A stretch of DNA of 6,786 nt from CAZAFM01 sp964484395. GTDB lineage: Bacteria > Campylobacterota > Campylobacteria > Campylobacterales > CAZAFM01. A model generated the notes under the pieces. The model had not been told where the DNA came from. It made no database searches and was given only the letters and a program-made list of their open reading frames with translations. Below are positions 1 to 6,252 of the stretch, in pieces (within the stretch, counting starts at the first letter, position 1; each line of letters opens with the position of its first letter). Location of the stretch: the NCBI GenBank assembly GCA_964484395.1, contig CAZAFM010000098.1, positions 1-6,786 of the forward strand, in the 5' to 3' direction. The position numbers were made by a program, and so were the translations under genes.

Positions 1-152
1 CCTGCATAAAGTTCACGTCCTTCTTGCCCATCTACTCCTCGATAGACTGCTTTGAAGCGTCTTTTTAGAAACTCTGCAAATGTCTCTCTAATTACTGAAT
101 CATCCTCTACATACAAAACACTCATATCTAAATATTTACCTTTACTGCTCAT
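1..152 (-). CDS. Response regulator, N-terminal receiver-domain fragment (runs off the left edge)
   Basis: Only the first 50 codons are present. After a short leader the protein reads SVLYVEDDSVIRE, the first beta strand and acidic pocket (residues D17, D18) of a CheY-like receiver domain, followed by an amphipathic first helix (TFAEFLKRRF) and a second strand leading into DGQEG. The phosphoacceptor aspartate and any output domain lie outside the window, so I cannot say whether it binds DNA. I chose the ATG at 150-152 because AGAGG lies 9 bases upstream, at 162-166. This overlaps the kinase gene by 11 bases, implying translational coupling. A second in-frame ATG at 123-125 has only AAAGG, 13 bases away. 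The position directly after a histidine kinase makes it the likely cognate partner. The receiver call is firm; the role is inferred. Confidence 0.88.
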   Translation of the reverse strand, partial: MSSKGKYLDMSVLYVEDDSVIRETFAEFLKRRFKAVYRGVDGQEGRELYA

Positions 153-1908
153 TATCCACAACCTCTATTCTAAAAATAGCTCCACTACTTCCTTTTATGT
201 ATGATAGTGTACCACCCATATTCTTTTCAATCATTATTTTAGACATAAAAAGACCAAAACCTGCTCCAGATTCTACTGATTTTGTAGAAAAATATGGCTC
301 AAATATTCTATCTACATTTTCAGGCTCAACCCCTCCTGCATTATCCTCTATCTCTATGACATTTACATTATCCTCTTTAAAAACTCTTATTTTGATATTG
401 GGGTTTTTTATCCCTCTACTCTTTAATGCCTCTTTAGCATTTGTAAGGATATTTAGTACCACTTGTGAAAATTCAGCTGGATAACCAAATGAAGCAAGCT
501 CCAAAGATGGCTCATACTCAATCTCTATACTATTATCTTGCAATGAGCTACCTATAAAATCAAGCGCCTTATCTATCTCTTTATGGATTACAAATGCGCT
601 TTTAGCACCTTCAGGTTTGAAAAAATCCCTAAAATTGTCTATGGTTTTAGAAAGACCCCTAAGTGTACTCTCACCTATATCTATCTCTTTTTTAAAGTAA
701 TCAGAGCTAAGACTTCCATCCTCATAAGCATCAGATAGGTTCAAAAAAACACCACCAAGGACTGCTAGAGGTTGCCTCCAATTATGAGCAATATTACTAC
801 TCATCTCACCCATAGCAGCTAGCTTACTCTGTCGGATTACTAGTTCATCTTTTTCTCTGTTTTTGAGTAGTTCGTCTTCAACCCTCTTCTCAAGTGAAGT
901 ATTTAGCTCTTCAAGTGCCTCTTTGTTCTTTTTTAGCTCATCCTCTCTTTGGATGAGTGAAGTTATATCATTTAGTATCGCCCCTACTAACTCAACTCCA
1001 TTTTCACTCTTTAAAGCTGGAAACTTAATAACTTGAAAAACCTTTTCTTCTTCATCTGTATAAAAAACACTCTGAGATCTGAGTATCTGTTCATCTAAAA
1101 AAACACTCTCATCCTCTTTAGCAAAATCACCCACACTATATCTTTGCATAATCTCATATATACTCTCCTCTTCAAGCTCAAGAGAGAAGCTACTAATAAA
1201 GTTCCTACTAGCCTCAACAACCTTCCCATCTCTTCCATAAAAAACAATAAGCAGTGGAGAAAACTCCAAAACACCCTCAAACTCATAAGCTAGTCTTTTT
1301 ATAGGATCACCATAATATCTTGATATTACATAGAGTACATAAAGACCAAACACTAAAAGAAGCAGAAAAACAGTACCAAAAACAACAATTCCCTCATTTA
1401 AAGAGTGACTTAGACCCTCTTTTGAGATACCCACTCTAATATAGCCCTTATCTCTATCCATAAAGCCACCACTAAAGTCCACACTTATCTCTTCTATAGC
1501 TATTGTCTCTTCTCCATTCTCTATATCAAGCCCTCTAGTCACGCTATTACTCTGAGTTTGATTTAGCTCTACTTTGTCTGGATTAATTCCAGCACTTGCT
1601 ATTGGGTTTTCTTGTTGGTCATAAAGTACAATATAAACAATCTCACTATTTTTGTCTACAAGCTCTTCTATAAGAAGCTTCGAATGGTATCTACCTGAGT
1701 AGCTAACTTTATCTATAGACTCGCTAACTAGTGAGGATATTACTTCATAGAGGTTATTTTTCTCTTCTACTATTATTTTTTGATAGTAGTAGTACCCAAG
1801 TGATGCCACAATAATAATAAAAACAACATACATAAGACTATAAGCAAACATCAAAGTTTTTGAGAGTGATTTTCCTCTGCCTTTATGCATATATCTAGCT
1901 CTTGACAC
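142..1908 (-). CDS. Membrane sensor histidine kinase with extracytoplasmic sensor, PAS-like domain and HWE-free HNWRQPL H-box
   Basis: A 588-residue two-component kinase. Order: basic N-terminus; membrane helix at about 19-42; extracytoplasmic domain at about 45-170, whose stretch EIVYIVLYDQQENPIASAG resembles a Cache/PDC fold; second membrane helix at about 173-196; PAS-like segment at about 212-318 (LLIVFYGRDGKVVEASRNF); coiled coil at about 320-356; then the catalytic core. H-box SNIAHNWRQPL has the phosphoacceptor His375. The N-box is VVLNILTNAKEA (Asn490), G1 is EDNAGGV (521-527), the F box IFEPYFSTK (535-543) and G2 GAGFGL (548-553). All are intact, so it should be active. The start is GTG at 1906-1908, sharing one base with the upstream TAG stop; GAGGG lies 7 bases before it. 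ATG at codon 7 is the alternative. It lies between a periplasmic binding protein and a response regulator, suggesting it reads the state of the binding protein. Ligand unknown. Confidence 0.93.
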   Translation of the reverse strand: MSRARYMHKGRGKSLSKTLMFAYSLMYVVFIIIVASLGYYYYQKIIVEEKNNLYEVISSLVSESIDKVSYSGRYHSKLLIEELVDKNSEIVYIVLYDQQENPIASAGINPDKVELNQTQSNSVTRGLDIENGEETIAIEEISVDFSGGFMDRDKGYIRVGISKEGLSHSLNEGIVVFGTVFLLLLVFGLYVLYVISRYYGDPIKRLAYEFEGVLEFSPLLIVFYGRDGKVVEASRNFISSFSLELEEESIYEIMQRYSVGDFAKEDESVFLDEQILRSQSVFYTDEEEKVFQVIKFPALKSENGVELVGAILNDITSLIQREDELKKNKEALEELNTSLEKRVEDELLKNREKDELVIRQSKLAAMGEMSSNIAHNWRQPLAVLGGVFLNLSDAYEDGSLSSDYFKKEIDIGESTLRGLSKTIDNFRDFFKPEGAKSAFVIHKEIDKALDFIGSSLQDNSIEIEYEPSLELASFGYPAEFSQVVLNILTNAKEALKSRGIKNPNIKIRVFKEDNVNVIEIEDNAGGVEPENVDRIFEPYFSTKSVESGAGFGLFMSKIMIEKNMGGTLSYIKGSSGAIFRIEVVDNEQ

Positions 1909-2924
1909 TACTCTACCCTCAGCTCATATCTCCATATTGGAGTGTTGCTATACCATGTTTTTTTATAAGATATAGGAGGCTTTCCAAGCCAACCGTTGTA
2001 CTCTTTTAAACTATCTTTTGTTATTGGAAAGGTTGGGATAATAATCATACTATCAGACTTCTTACCTTCAAGAATAGCATACGCCTCACTCATAGCCACC
2101 CTACCCATCTCTCCACAAAACTGAGCACTATCTATCTTTATATTCCCAGACTCTCTTATAATATCAACACTCTCTGGTTGCCCATCTACAGTAGTAACAA
2201 CTGCATCAAACTCCGCATCTAAAAGCTCTTTTGCAATCACATATCCTCCCCCATCATTTACACAAAAAACAGCATCAACCTCACTTGCATCAAGTTCAGA
2301 CAGTATCTTTTTAGCTACTTTTTTACCACCTACTGGCTCTACTGCTTTGTAGTTTTTTATTATGTTGTAGTTTTGTCCATAGTCCTCAAGCGCCTGCAAA
2401 AAGCCCTCCACTCTATGAACAGTAGATGAGACATGGGGATAATCAACAAGAACTATATTAATAACATCTTTTTTGAAGTACCATGATATATACTCTCCAT
2501 TTAGATATCCTGCTTGGAAGTTATCACTAGTAATAAAAGAGTGTAGTTTTCCTGCCTTAATGTACTGATCATAGGCTATAACAGGTATGCCTTTTTTGTT
2601 CGCTACTAAGAGTGGGTCTATCAAGGCTGCCCCATCAGTTGGTTGAACTATAATAATATCTACATCCATATCTATGAGTTTATAGAATTGCTCTATCTGC
2701 CTTTCTATCCCTCTATTACCATCACCCGCTATGAAAAAGTAGGGAACAACAAGAGGTTTATCGCTTTTTAACGCCTCTTTGTTTAGCTCCTCTATTTGAG
2801 ACTCTAAACCCTTCTTCATTGCAACTTGACCAGGTATACTCTCCGACCAAAAAAGAACACCAACTCTATACTCTTTAGCAAAAAGCAAAAGTGGAAAAAC
2901 AAGCAAAACAAACAGGAGTCTCAT
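1908..2924 (-). CDS. Periplasmic sugar-type substrate-binding protein, probably a sensory partner of the kinase
   Basis: A 338-residue exported protein of the Peripla_BP_4/ribose-binding fold (type I). MRLLFVLLVFPLLLFA is a Sec signal peptide, cut probably after Ala16. The mature protein shows the family pattern: first strand YRVGVLFWSES; IIVQPTDGAALIDPLL with PVIAYDQYI (91-122); hinge-side VDAVFCVNDGGGYVIAKEL (216-234); and VTTVDGQPESVDIIRESG with IDSAQ (243-268). D119, D224 and D248 fall where family members contact ligand. No permease or ATPase gene is adjacent; instead a kinase gene follows with a one-base overlap, so a TorT- or LuxP-like sensing role is inferred. I chose ATG 2922-2924 because TTAAGGA precedes it with a 5-base gap and it gives a clean signal peptide; a GTG at 2946-2948 adds eight residues but has no Shine-Dalgarno. 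Ligand cannot be predicted. Confidence 0.88.
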   Translation of the reverse strand: MRLLFVLLVFPLLLFAKEYRVGVLFWSESIPGQVAMKKGLESQIEELNKEALKSDKPLVVPYFFIAGDGNRGIERQIEQFYKLIDMDVDIIIVQPTDGAALIDPLLVANKKGIPVIAYDQYIKAGKLHSFITSDNFQAGYLNGEYISWYFKKDVINIVLVDYPHVSSTVHRVEGFLQALEDYGQNYNIIKNYKAVEPVGGKKVAKKILSELDASEVDAVFCVNDGGGYVIAKELLDAEFDAVVTTVDGQPESVDIIRESGNIKIDSAQFCGEMGRVAMSEAYAILEGKKSDSMIIIPTFPITKDSLKEYNGWLGKPPISYKKTWYSNTPIWRYELRVE

Positions 2925-2929
2925 AGATA

Positions 2930-2936
2930 TCCTTAA
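2930..2936 (-). promoter_or_regulatory. Ribosome binding site deciding the binding-protein start
   Basis: On the minus strand TTAAGGA stands 5 bases before the ATG at 2922-2924. The in-frame GTG at 2946-2948 has no comparable motif, so this site favours the shorter protein, which begins directly with the signal peptide. Confidence 0.65.
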
Positions 2937-2947
2937 TTTACTACTCA

Positions 2948-2961
2948 CACTTCAATAAGTG
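2948..2961 (-). repeat. Small inverted repeat in the leader of the sensory operon
   Basis: CACTT-ATTG-AAGTG on the minus strand forms perfect 5-bp arms around a 4-base loop, 24 bases before the chosen start of the binding-protein gene. It overlaps the rejected GTG start by one base. It could be a weak mRNA hairpin or an operator half-site; at this length chance is a real alternative. Confidence 0.3.
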
Positions 2962-3022
2962 CATAAACCTACTGCTAAATTCCAAGAGAAACAACAATCT
3001 CCCAATACAGTAAGACACATCT

Positions 3023-3041
3023 AGAGCTCTGTAAGAACTCT
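3023..3041 (-). repeat. Inverted repeat AGAGTTC-N5-GAGCTCT, candidate operator or 5' leader hairpin
   Basis: On the minus strand AGAGTTC and GAGCTCT flank the 5-base loop TTACA. Six of seven positions are Watson-Crick pairs and the seventh would be a G-U pair in RNA. It sits immediately downstream of a candidate -10 element at 3045-3050, so it would cover the start of transcription or the first bases of the mRNA of the binding protein-kinase-regulator operon. Function is inferred from position only. Confidence 0.4.
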
Positions 3042-3044
3042 AAT

Positions 3045-3050
3045 GATATA
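3045..3050 (-). promoter_or_regulatory. Candidate -10 element for the sensory operon
   Basis: TATATC on the minus strand follows the T-rich run TTTTGTTTGTTTG, and no recognisable -35 box is present. Promoters of Campylobacterota commonly lack a -35 and use a T-rich upstream stretch, so this is the best candidate in the 187-base gap (2925-3111) before the binding-protein gene. The predicted leader would be about 115 bases. The match to TATAAT is only partial. Confidence 0.28.
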
Positions 3051-3072
3051 AACAAACAAAACTAAGTATTAG
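3051..3072 (-). terminator. Weak candidate terminator after the radical SAM gene
   Basis: About 40 bases past the TGA of the radical SAM gene, the minus strand reads CTAA-TAC-TTAG followed by TTTTGTTTGTTT. The U-rich tract is convincing, but the stem has only four AT-rich pairs. A change of operon is expected here because function and spacing change. The same T-rich tract is also the upstream element of the candidate promoter, so only one of the two readings may be right. Confidence 0.22.
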
Positions 3073-3111
3073 CATAACCTACGAAACTATATTCAAAGGT
3101 TCATAACTTAA

Positions 3112-4059
3112 TCAGTATATAATACCATTTTTTACCAAAATTTGTCTAAGTTCAGCCATAAATGAGTTTTTATTTCTACACCACTGTGGAGAAATGAGCA
3201 TTTTTTCATCTACTCCTGCACTTACTCTTTGTACACTTATACCTTCTGGGAGTAGTTTAAGGCTTTGAATTAGTAGGTCTATATATCTTTTTTTGGAGAT
3301 AGTCTCAAACTCTCTGTTTTTATACTGCTTAGCTAGTTTTGTGTTCTCTACAACATAGAGAGGATGGAACTTTATAGAGTCTATACCTAAAGCATAGACC
3401 TCCTTAACACTCTCCAACATCATCTCATCACTCTCATCAGGAAGTCCAAATATAAGGTGTACACAGACTTTTAATCCTCTTTTTTTACTATCTATGACTA
3501 CTTTTTTTATATCTTCTATCTTCTCAGCCCTGTTTATTTTCTCAAGTGTTACATTGTGAACTGATTGGACTCCATACTCTATCCATATCTCAGATACTTG
3601 GCTCATCTCTTCTAATAAGTCTAGCTTTTCACTATCTACACAATCAGCCCTTGTACCAATAGATAGTCCAACACAGTCTTCAAATTCTAAAGCCCTAGTA
3701 TATAGCGCTCTAAGAGTATTAACTGGTGCGTATGTGTTACTAAATGACTGAAAGTAGGTAATGAATTTTTTTGCATCTCTATCGTTTTTTAAAAACCTAG
3801 AGTAGCTTCTATACTCATCTTCAAGCATCTTTAGCTGATAGTCTAGATGGTGGTTTTGGGAGTTGTTATTTAGCTTAAACTCGTTTTTAAATGAGATATT
3901 CGGACTAAAAGACTCATTCTGACAGTAGCTACAGCCTCCTCTAGCCTTTTTACCATCTATATTTGGGCATGTGAAGCCTTCTATACTTATAGGAACCTTT
4001 GAAACTTTAGTTTTAAATCTAGACTTTAGATATCGACCAAATGTTAAAATCTCTTTCAA
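3112..4059 (-). CDS. Radical SAM protein, TIGR01212 / YhcC family
   Basis: A 315-residue protein, the usual size for the YhcC group. The N-terminal part carries the iron-sulfur cysteines in the spaced form of Elp3-like enzymes: TCPN at Cys31, then GGCSYC with Cys43 and Cys46 (C-x11-C-x2-C). Later landmarks are YFQSFSNTYAP (102-112), LSIGTRADCV (132-141), EYGVQSVHNVTLEKINR (161-177), HLIFGLPDES (201-210), KFHPLYVVENTKLAKQY (230-246) and PQWCRNKNSF near the end. It should bind a 4Fe-4S cluster and cleave S-adenosylmethionine; the substrate of this family is not established. The start is TTG at 4057-4059, since there is no ATG before the cysteine motif; GAGGT at 4063-4067 overlaps the purF stop, 3 bases from the start, so translation is probably coupled to purF. 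The 6-base gap supports one transcript with dapB and purF. Confidence 0.9.
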   Translation of the reverse strand: MKEILTFGRYLKSRFKTKVSKVPISIEGFTCPNIDGKKARGGCSYCQNESFSPNISFKNEFKLNNNSQNHHLDYQLKMLEDEYRSYSRFLKNDRDAKKFITYFQSFSNTYAPVNTLRALYTRALEFEDCVGLSIGTRADCVDSEKLDLLEEMSQVSEIWIEYGVQSVHNVTLEKINRAEKIEDIKKVVIDSKKRGLKVCVHLIFGLPDESDEMMLESVKEVYALGIDSIKFHPLYVVENTKLAKQYKNREFETISKKRYIDLLIQSLKLLPEGISVQRVSAGVDEKMLISPQWCRNKNSFMAELRQILVKNGIIY

Positions 4060-4062
4060 CTT

Positions 4063-4067
4063 ACCTC
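4063..4067 (-). promoter_or_regulatory. Ribosome binding site for the TTG-started radical SAM gene
   Basis: GAGGT on the minus strand runs across the purF stop codon and ends 3 bases before TTG (4057-4059). It is the only plausible site for this gene, which has no ATG before its iron-sulfur motif. Spacing is short, so initiation may depend on ribosomes finishing purF. Confidence 0.55.
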
Positions 4068-5418
4068 AGCTTTCATGAAAGTATTCACCATCAAAACAGG
4101 CTTTACAGTACTCAGCCTCATTCCCAATAGCTCTATTCATTCCTTCAATACTCAAAAAAGACAGACTATCAGCCTCAATAAAGTTAGCCACCTCAGAAGC
4201 CGTAGACCCTGCACTTATAAGCTCCTCTTTTGAAGGAGTATCAACTCCATAATAACAAGGTGAGATAGTAGGAGGAGCTGATATTCTTACATGAACCTCT
4301 TTTGCTCCAGCATCTTTTAGCATTCTAACAATAGACCTTGAAGTAGTTCCTCTAACTATACTATCATCTATAATAACTAGTTTTTTTCCTTTAATCACTT
4401 CTTTTATAGGGCTTAGCTTCATTTTTACCTTAGTCTCACGACTCTGCTGGAGTGGTTCTATAAAAGTCCTACCTACATAGTGGTTCCTAATAATCCCTAA
4501 CTCAAAAGGTATACCACTTGCTTTGGAGTAGCCAAGAGCTGCACTTATTCCACTATCTGGAACAGGTACTACCATATCAGCATCCACTGGATACTCACTA
4601 GCTAACTCCTCTCCTAGCCTCTTTCTAGCCTCATACACATTCTGACCAAAAACTGAGCTATCAGGTCTTGCAAAATATATATACTCAAATATACATTTTT
4701 TTGGTGTTGGCTCATATAGTTTATAGCTTTTTGGCTCTTTGTCGCGCTCAAACACAAGCATTTCACCCGGTTCAACATCCCTAATAAACTCTGCCCCTAC
4801 AAGATCAAAAGCACAAGTCTCACTAGCTACTATATATCCATCTTTTAGCTTTGCAAGACTTAGAGGTCTAAAGCCGTATGGATCTCTTATAGCAAACATC
4901 TTGTTTCTACTCATTATCACCAATGAGTAAGCACCCTCTATTTTTTTTATAGCATCTACCACTCTATCAAGTAGTTTTGGCTTTTGGCTTTTGGCTATTA
5001 GGTGTATTAGGTTTTCTGTATCCATGAAGCTCTGAAAAATAGCACCATTTTGGATAAGCTCATCCCTTATTTTTTTAGCATTAGTCAAGTTTCCATTATG
5101 AACTATTGCCATCTCACCCAAATCATATCTAGCAAAAACCGGTTGGGCATCAAGAATAGAGTCCTCTCCTGCGGTTGAGTAACGATTGTGACCTATAGCA
5201 TTATCACCTTGAAGTGTTTTTAGCTTATCATCTGTGAATATAGATGTAACTAATCCTCTATCTTTTATTGTGTAGAGTCTCTGTTTGTTCGCTGAGCTTA
5301 TACCTGAGGCTTCTTGACCTCTATGCTGCATACTAAAAAGTGCGTAGTAAGCATAGATTGAGGAGTTAGGAACCCCATAAACCCCAACAACTGCACATTT
5401 CTCTTGTAGGCTATTCAT
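4066..5418 (-). CDS. purF: Amidophosphoribosyltransferase (glutamine PRPP amidotransferase)
   Basis: Makes 5-phosphoribosylamine from PRPP and glutamine, the first committed step of purine synthesis, in the cytoplasm. Numbering below is from the first of two adjacent ATGs (451 residues). A short N-terminal extension precedes the nucleophile Cys9 (KCAVVGVYG), so it must be removed for activity, as in the Bacillus subtilis type. The glutaminase domain shows SMQHRGQEASG, GHNRYSTAG and HNGNLTN (108-114). The phosphoribosyltransferase domain carries the PRPP loop VIIDDSIVRGTT (349-360). Cys243, Cys389, Cys439 and Cys442 (YCKACF) match the 4Fe-4S ligands of the Bacillus-type enzyme, so an oxygen-sensitive cluster is likely. 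AAGG at 5425-5428 lies 6 bases before the second ATG (5416-5418) but only 3 before the first (5419-5421), so I start at 5418. The gap to dapB is 8 bases (5 if the first ATG is used). Confidence 0.97.
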   Translation of the reverse strand: MNSLQEKCAVVGVYGVPNSSIYAYYALFSMQHRGQEASGISSANKQRLYTIKDRGLVTSIFTDDKLKTLQGDNAIGHNRYSTAGEDSILDAQPVFARYDLGEMAIVHNGNLTNAKKIRDELIQNGAIFQSFMDTENLIHLIAKSQKPKLLDRVVDAIKKIEGAYSLVIMSRNKMFAIRDPYGFRPLSLAKLKDGYIVASETCAFDLVGAEFIRDVEPGEMLVFERDKEPKSYKLYEPTPKKCIFEYIYFARPDSSVFGQNVYEARKRLGEELASEYPVDADMVVPVPDSGISAALGYSKASGIPFELGIIRNHYVGRTFIEPLQQSRETKVKMKLSPIKEVIKGKKLVIIDDSIVRGTTSRSIVRMLKDAGAKEVHVRISAPPTISPCYYGVDTPSKEELISAGSTASEVANFIEADSLSFLSIEGMNRAIGNEAEYCKACFDGEYFHES

Positions 5419-5424
5419 CATAAA

Positions 5425-5428
5425 CCTT
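5425..5428 (-). promoter_or_regulatory. Ribosome binding site deciding between the two purF ATGs
   Basis: AAGG on the minus strand overlaps the dapB TAA stop. It leaves 6 bases to the second ATG (5416-5418) and 3 to the first (5419-5421), which favours the second. The overlap with the dapB stop implies coupled translation. Confidence 0.5.
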
Positions 5429-6197
5429 AGTAGAGATTCAAAGAGTCTTCTATGGTATAAAGACCTGCTGGTTTATCTTTTAGCCAAAGAGCTGCTCTAA
5501 TAGCGCCTCTAGCAAAAGTCTCTCTATTTGTTGCAACATGAGTTAACTCAATATACTCTCCATCACCATAAAAACCAACAGTATGCTTACCAACTATATC
5601 ACCTCCACGAAGTGACATCACTCCTATCTCTTCTCTATCTCGCTCACCTATGTTTCCATTTCTTCCACTAACTCTTTTCTCATCTAAGTTAAGCTCCCTT
5701 GCATCAGCAACAGCATTAGCTAGAGTAAGAGCAGTACCACTTGGAGCATCTTTTTTCTTTCCATGATGCATCTCAACTATCTCTATATCATACCCTTTTA
5801 GAGCAGATGATGCTATGGAGGAGAGTTTTTTGAGGACTGCTACACCTGCTGACATATTTGTAGCATAGAGTATTGGCATCCTTTTTGAGGCTTCTTTTAG
5901 TAGGTTTTGCTGATGTGAGCTAAGCCCTGTTGTACCTATGACTATTGGTTTGTAGCTTCCTTCTAGGGCTGATTCTATAAGTGCTTGAGTAGCATCTGGA
6001 AGGGTGAAATCTATAATAATCTCACTTGAATCCAAAAATGTCTTATAAGAGCTAGTTATAAGCGCTGAACTAGGAGCTGAAAAATCAAGCTCATTTCTTG
6101 CATATATGGATGCTAATCTTAAGGAGTCATCATTTGATATGATATCTACTAATAGTCTTCCAACCCTACCTGTAGCTCCAAAAACTGAAATATTCAC
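5427..6197 (-). CDS. dapB: 4-hydroxy-tetrahydrodipicolinate reductase
   Basis: A 256-residue cytoplasmic enzyme that reduces 4-hydroxy-tetrahydrodipicolinate with NAD(P)H, a step towards diaminopimelate and lysine. The nucleotide-binding loop is GATGRVG (7-13). IIDFTLPDA (61-69), IGTTGLS (87-93) and YATNMSAGVAVL (111-122) follow. The active-site signature EMHHGKKKDAPSGT (142-155) holds the His-His pair H144/H145 and Lys148. RGGDIVGKHTVGF (197-209) closes the substrate site. Length is normal and no key residue is missing. The start is GTG at 6195-6197 with AGGAG 8 bases upstream (6206-6210). It is the first gene of the dapB-purF-radical SAM block. I recall dapB and purF also being neighbours in Campylobacter jejuni, which fits the taxonomic guess. 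Confidence 0.97.
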   Translation of the reverse strand: MNISVFGATGRVGRLLVDIISNDDSLRLASIYARNELDFSAPSSALITSSYKTFLDSSEIIIDFTLPDATQALIESALEGSYKPIVIGTTGLSSHQQNLLKEASKRMPILYATNMSAGVAVLKKLSSIASSALKGYDIEIVEMHHGKKKDAPSGTALTLANAVADARELNLDEKRVSGRNGNIGERDREEIGVMSLRGGDIVGKHTVGFYGDGEYIELTHVATNRETFARGAIRAALWLKDKPAGLYTIEDSLNLY

Positions 6198-6205
6198 TTT
6201 CTACT

Positions 6206-6210
6206 CTCCT
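6206..6210 (-). promoter_or_regulatory. Ribosome binding site for the GTG-started dapB
   Basis: AGGAG inside a purine-rich run (minus strand AAAAAAAGGAGAG) stands 8 bases before the GTG at 6195-6197. It is a strong site, and no ATG nearby competes with it. Confidence 0.75.
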
Positions 6211-6220
6211 TTTTTTACTA

Positions 6221-6226
6221 TTTATA
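6221..6226 (-). promoter_or_regulatory. Candidate -10 element for the dapB operon
   Basis: TATAAA on the minus strand, followed by TAGTAAAAAAAGG, lies 24 bases before the dapB start, which would give a very short leader that still includes the AGGAG site. No -35 box is visible: that position is occupied by the palindrome at 6230-6252. The block may instead be read through from trxB. Confidence 0.33.
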
Positions 6227-6229
6227 CGC

Positions 6230-6252
6230 CCTTAGGAAGTGAATTCCTAAGG
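6230..6252. repeat. Perfect palindrome, 9-bp arms, flanked by TACGC direct repeats
   Basis: CCTTAGGAA-GTGAA-TTCCTAAGG: arms of nine bases match perfectly around a 5-base spacer. The 5-bp direct repeat TACGC sits on both sides (6225-6229 and 6255-6259). No T-run follows on either strand, so it is not an ordinary intrinsic terminator. It lies just upstream of the candidate dapB -10 element. It may be an operator, an RNA hairpin, or the end of the GC-rich island next to it. Confidence 0.75.

Noticed and set aside
197..484. Plus-strand open frame inside the kinase gene
   Set aside because: Antisense to the conserved ATPase domain of the kinase; no Shine-Dalgarno or recognisable domain.
1095..1286. 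Minus-strand open frame in another frame within the kinase gene
   Set aside because: Overlaps the PAS-like region of the kinase on the same strand; no start signal and no recognisable domain.
2925..2948. Upstream GTG (2946-2948) as start of the binding-protein gene
   Set aside because: No Shine-Dalgarno before it, and it puts eight extra residues before a complete signal peptide; the ATG at 2922-2924 has TTAAGGA at the right distance.
3074..3105. AACCT ... AGGTT stem after the radical SAM stop as terminator
   Set aside because: Five-bp stem around a 17-base loop with no T-run directly after it; too weak to call.
2949..3111. Sigma-54 type promoter (GG-N10-GC) before the binding protein
   Set aside because: GG and GC dinucleotides occur (TTGGAATTTAGC), but the spacing is 6, not 10 bases.
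4739..4930. Plus-strand open frame inside purF
   Set aside because: Antisense to conserved purF coding sequence with no independent support.
6230..6252. Palindrome as intrinsic terminator of trxB
   Set aside because: No T-run follows on the minus strand; the sequence after it is GCGTATAAATAG, which looks more like a promoter element.
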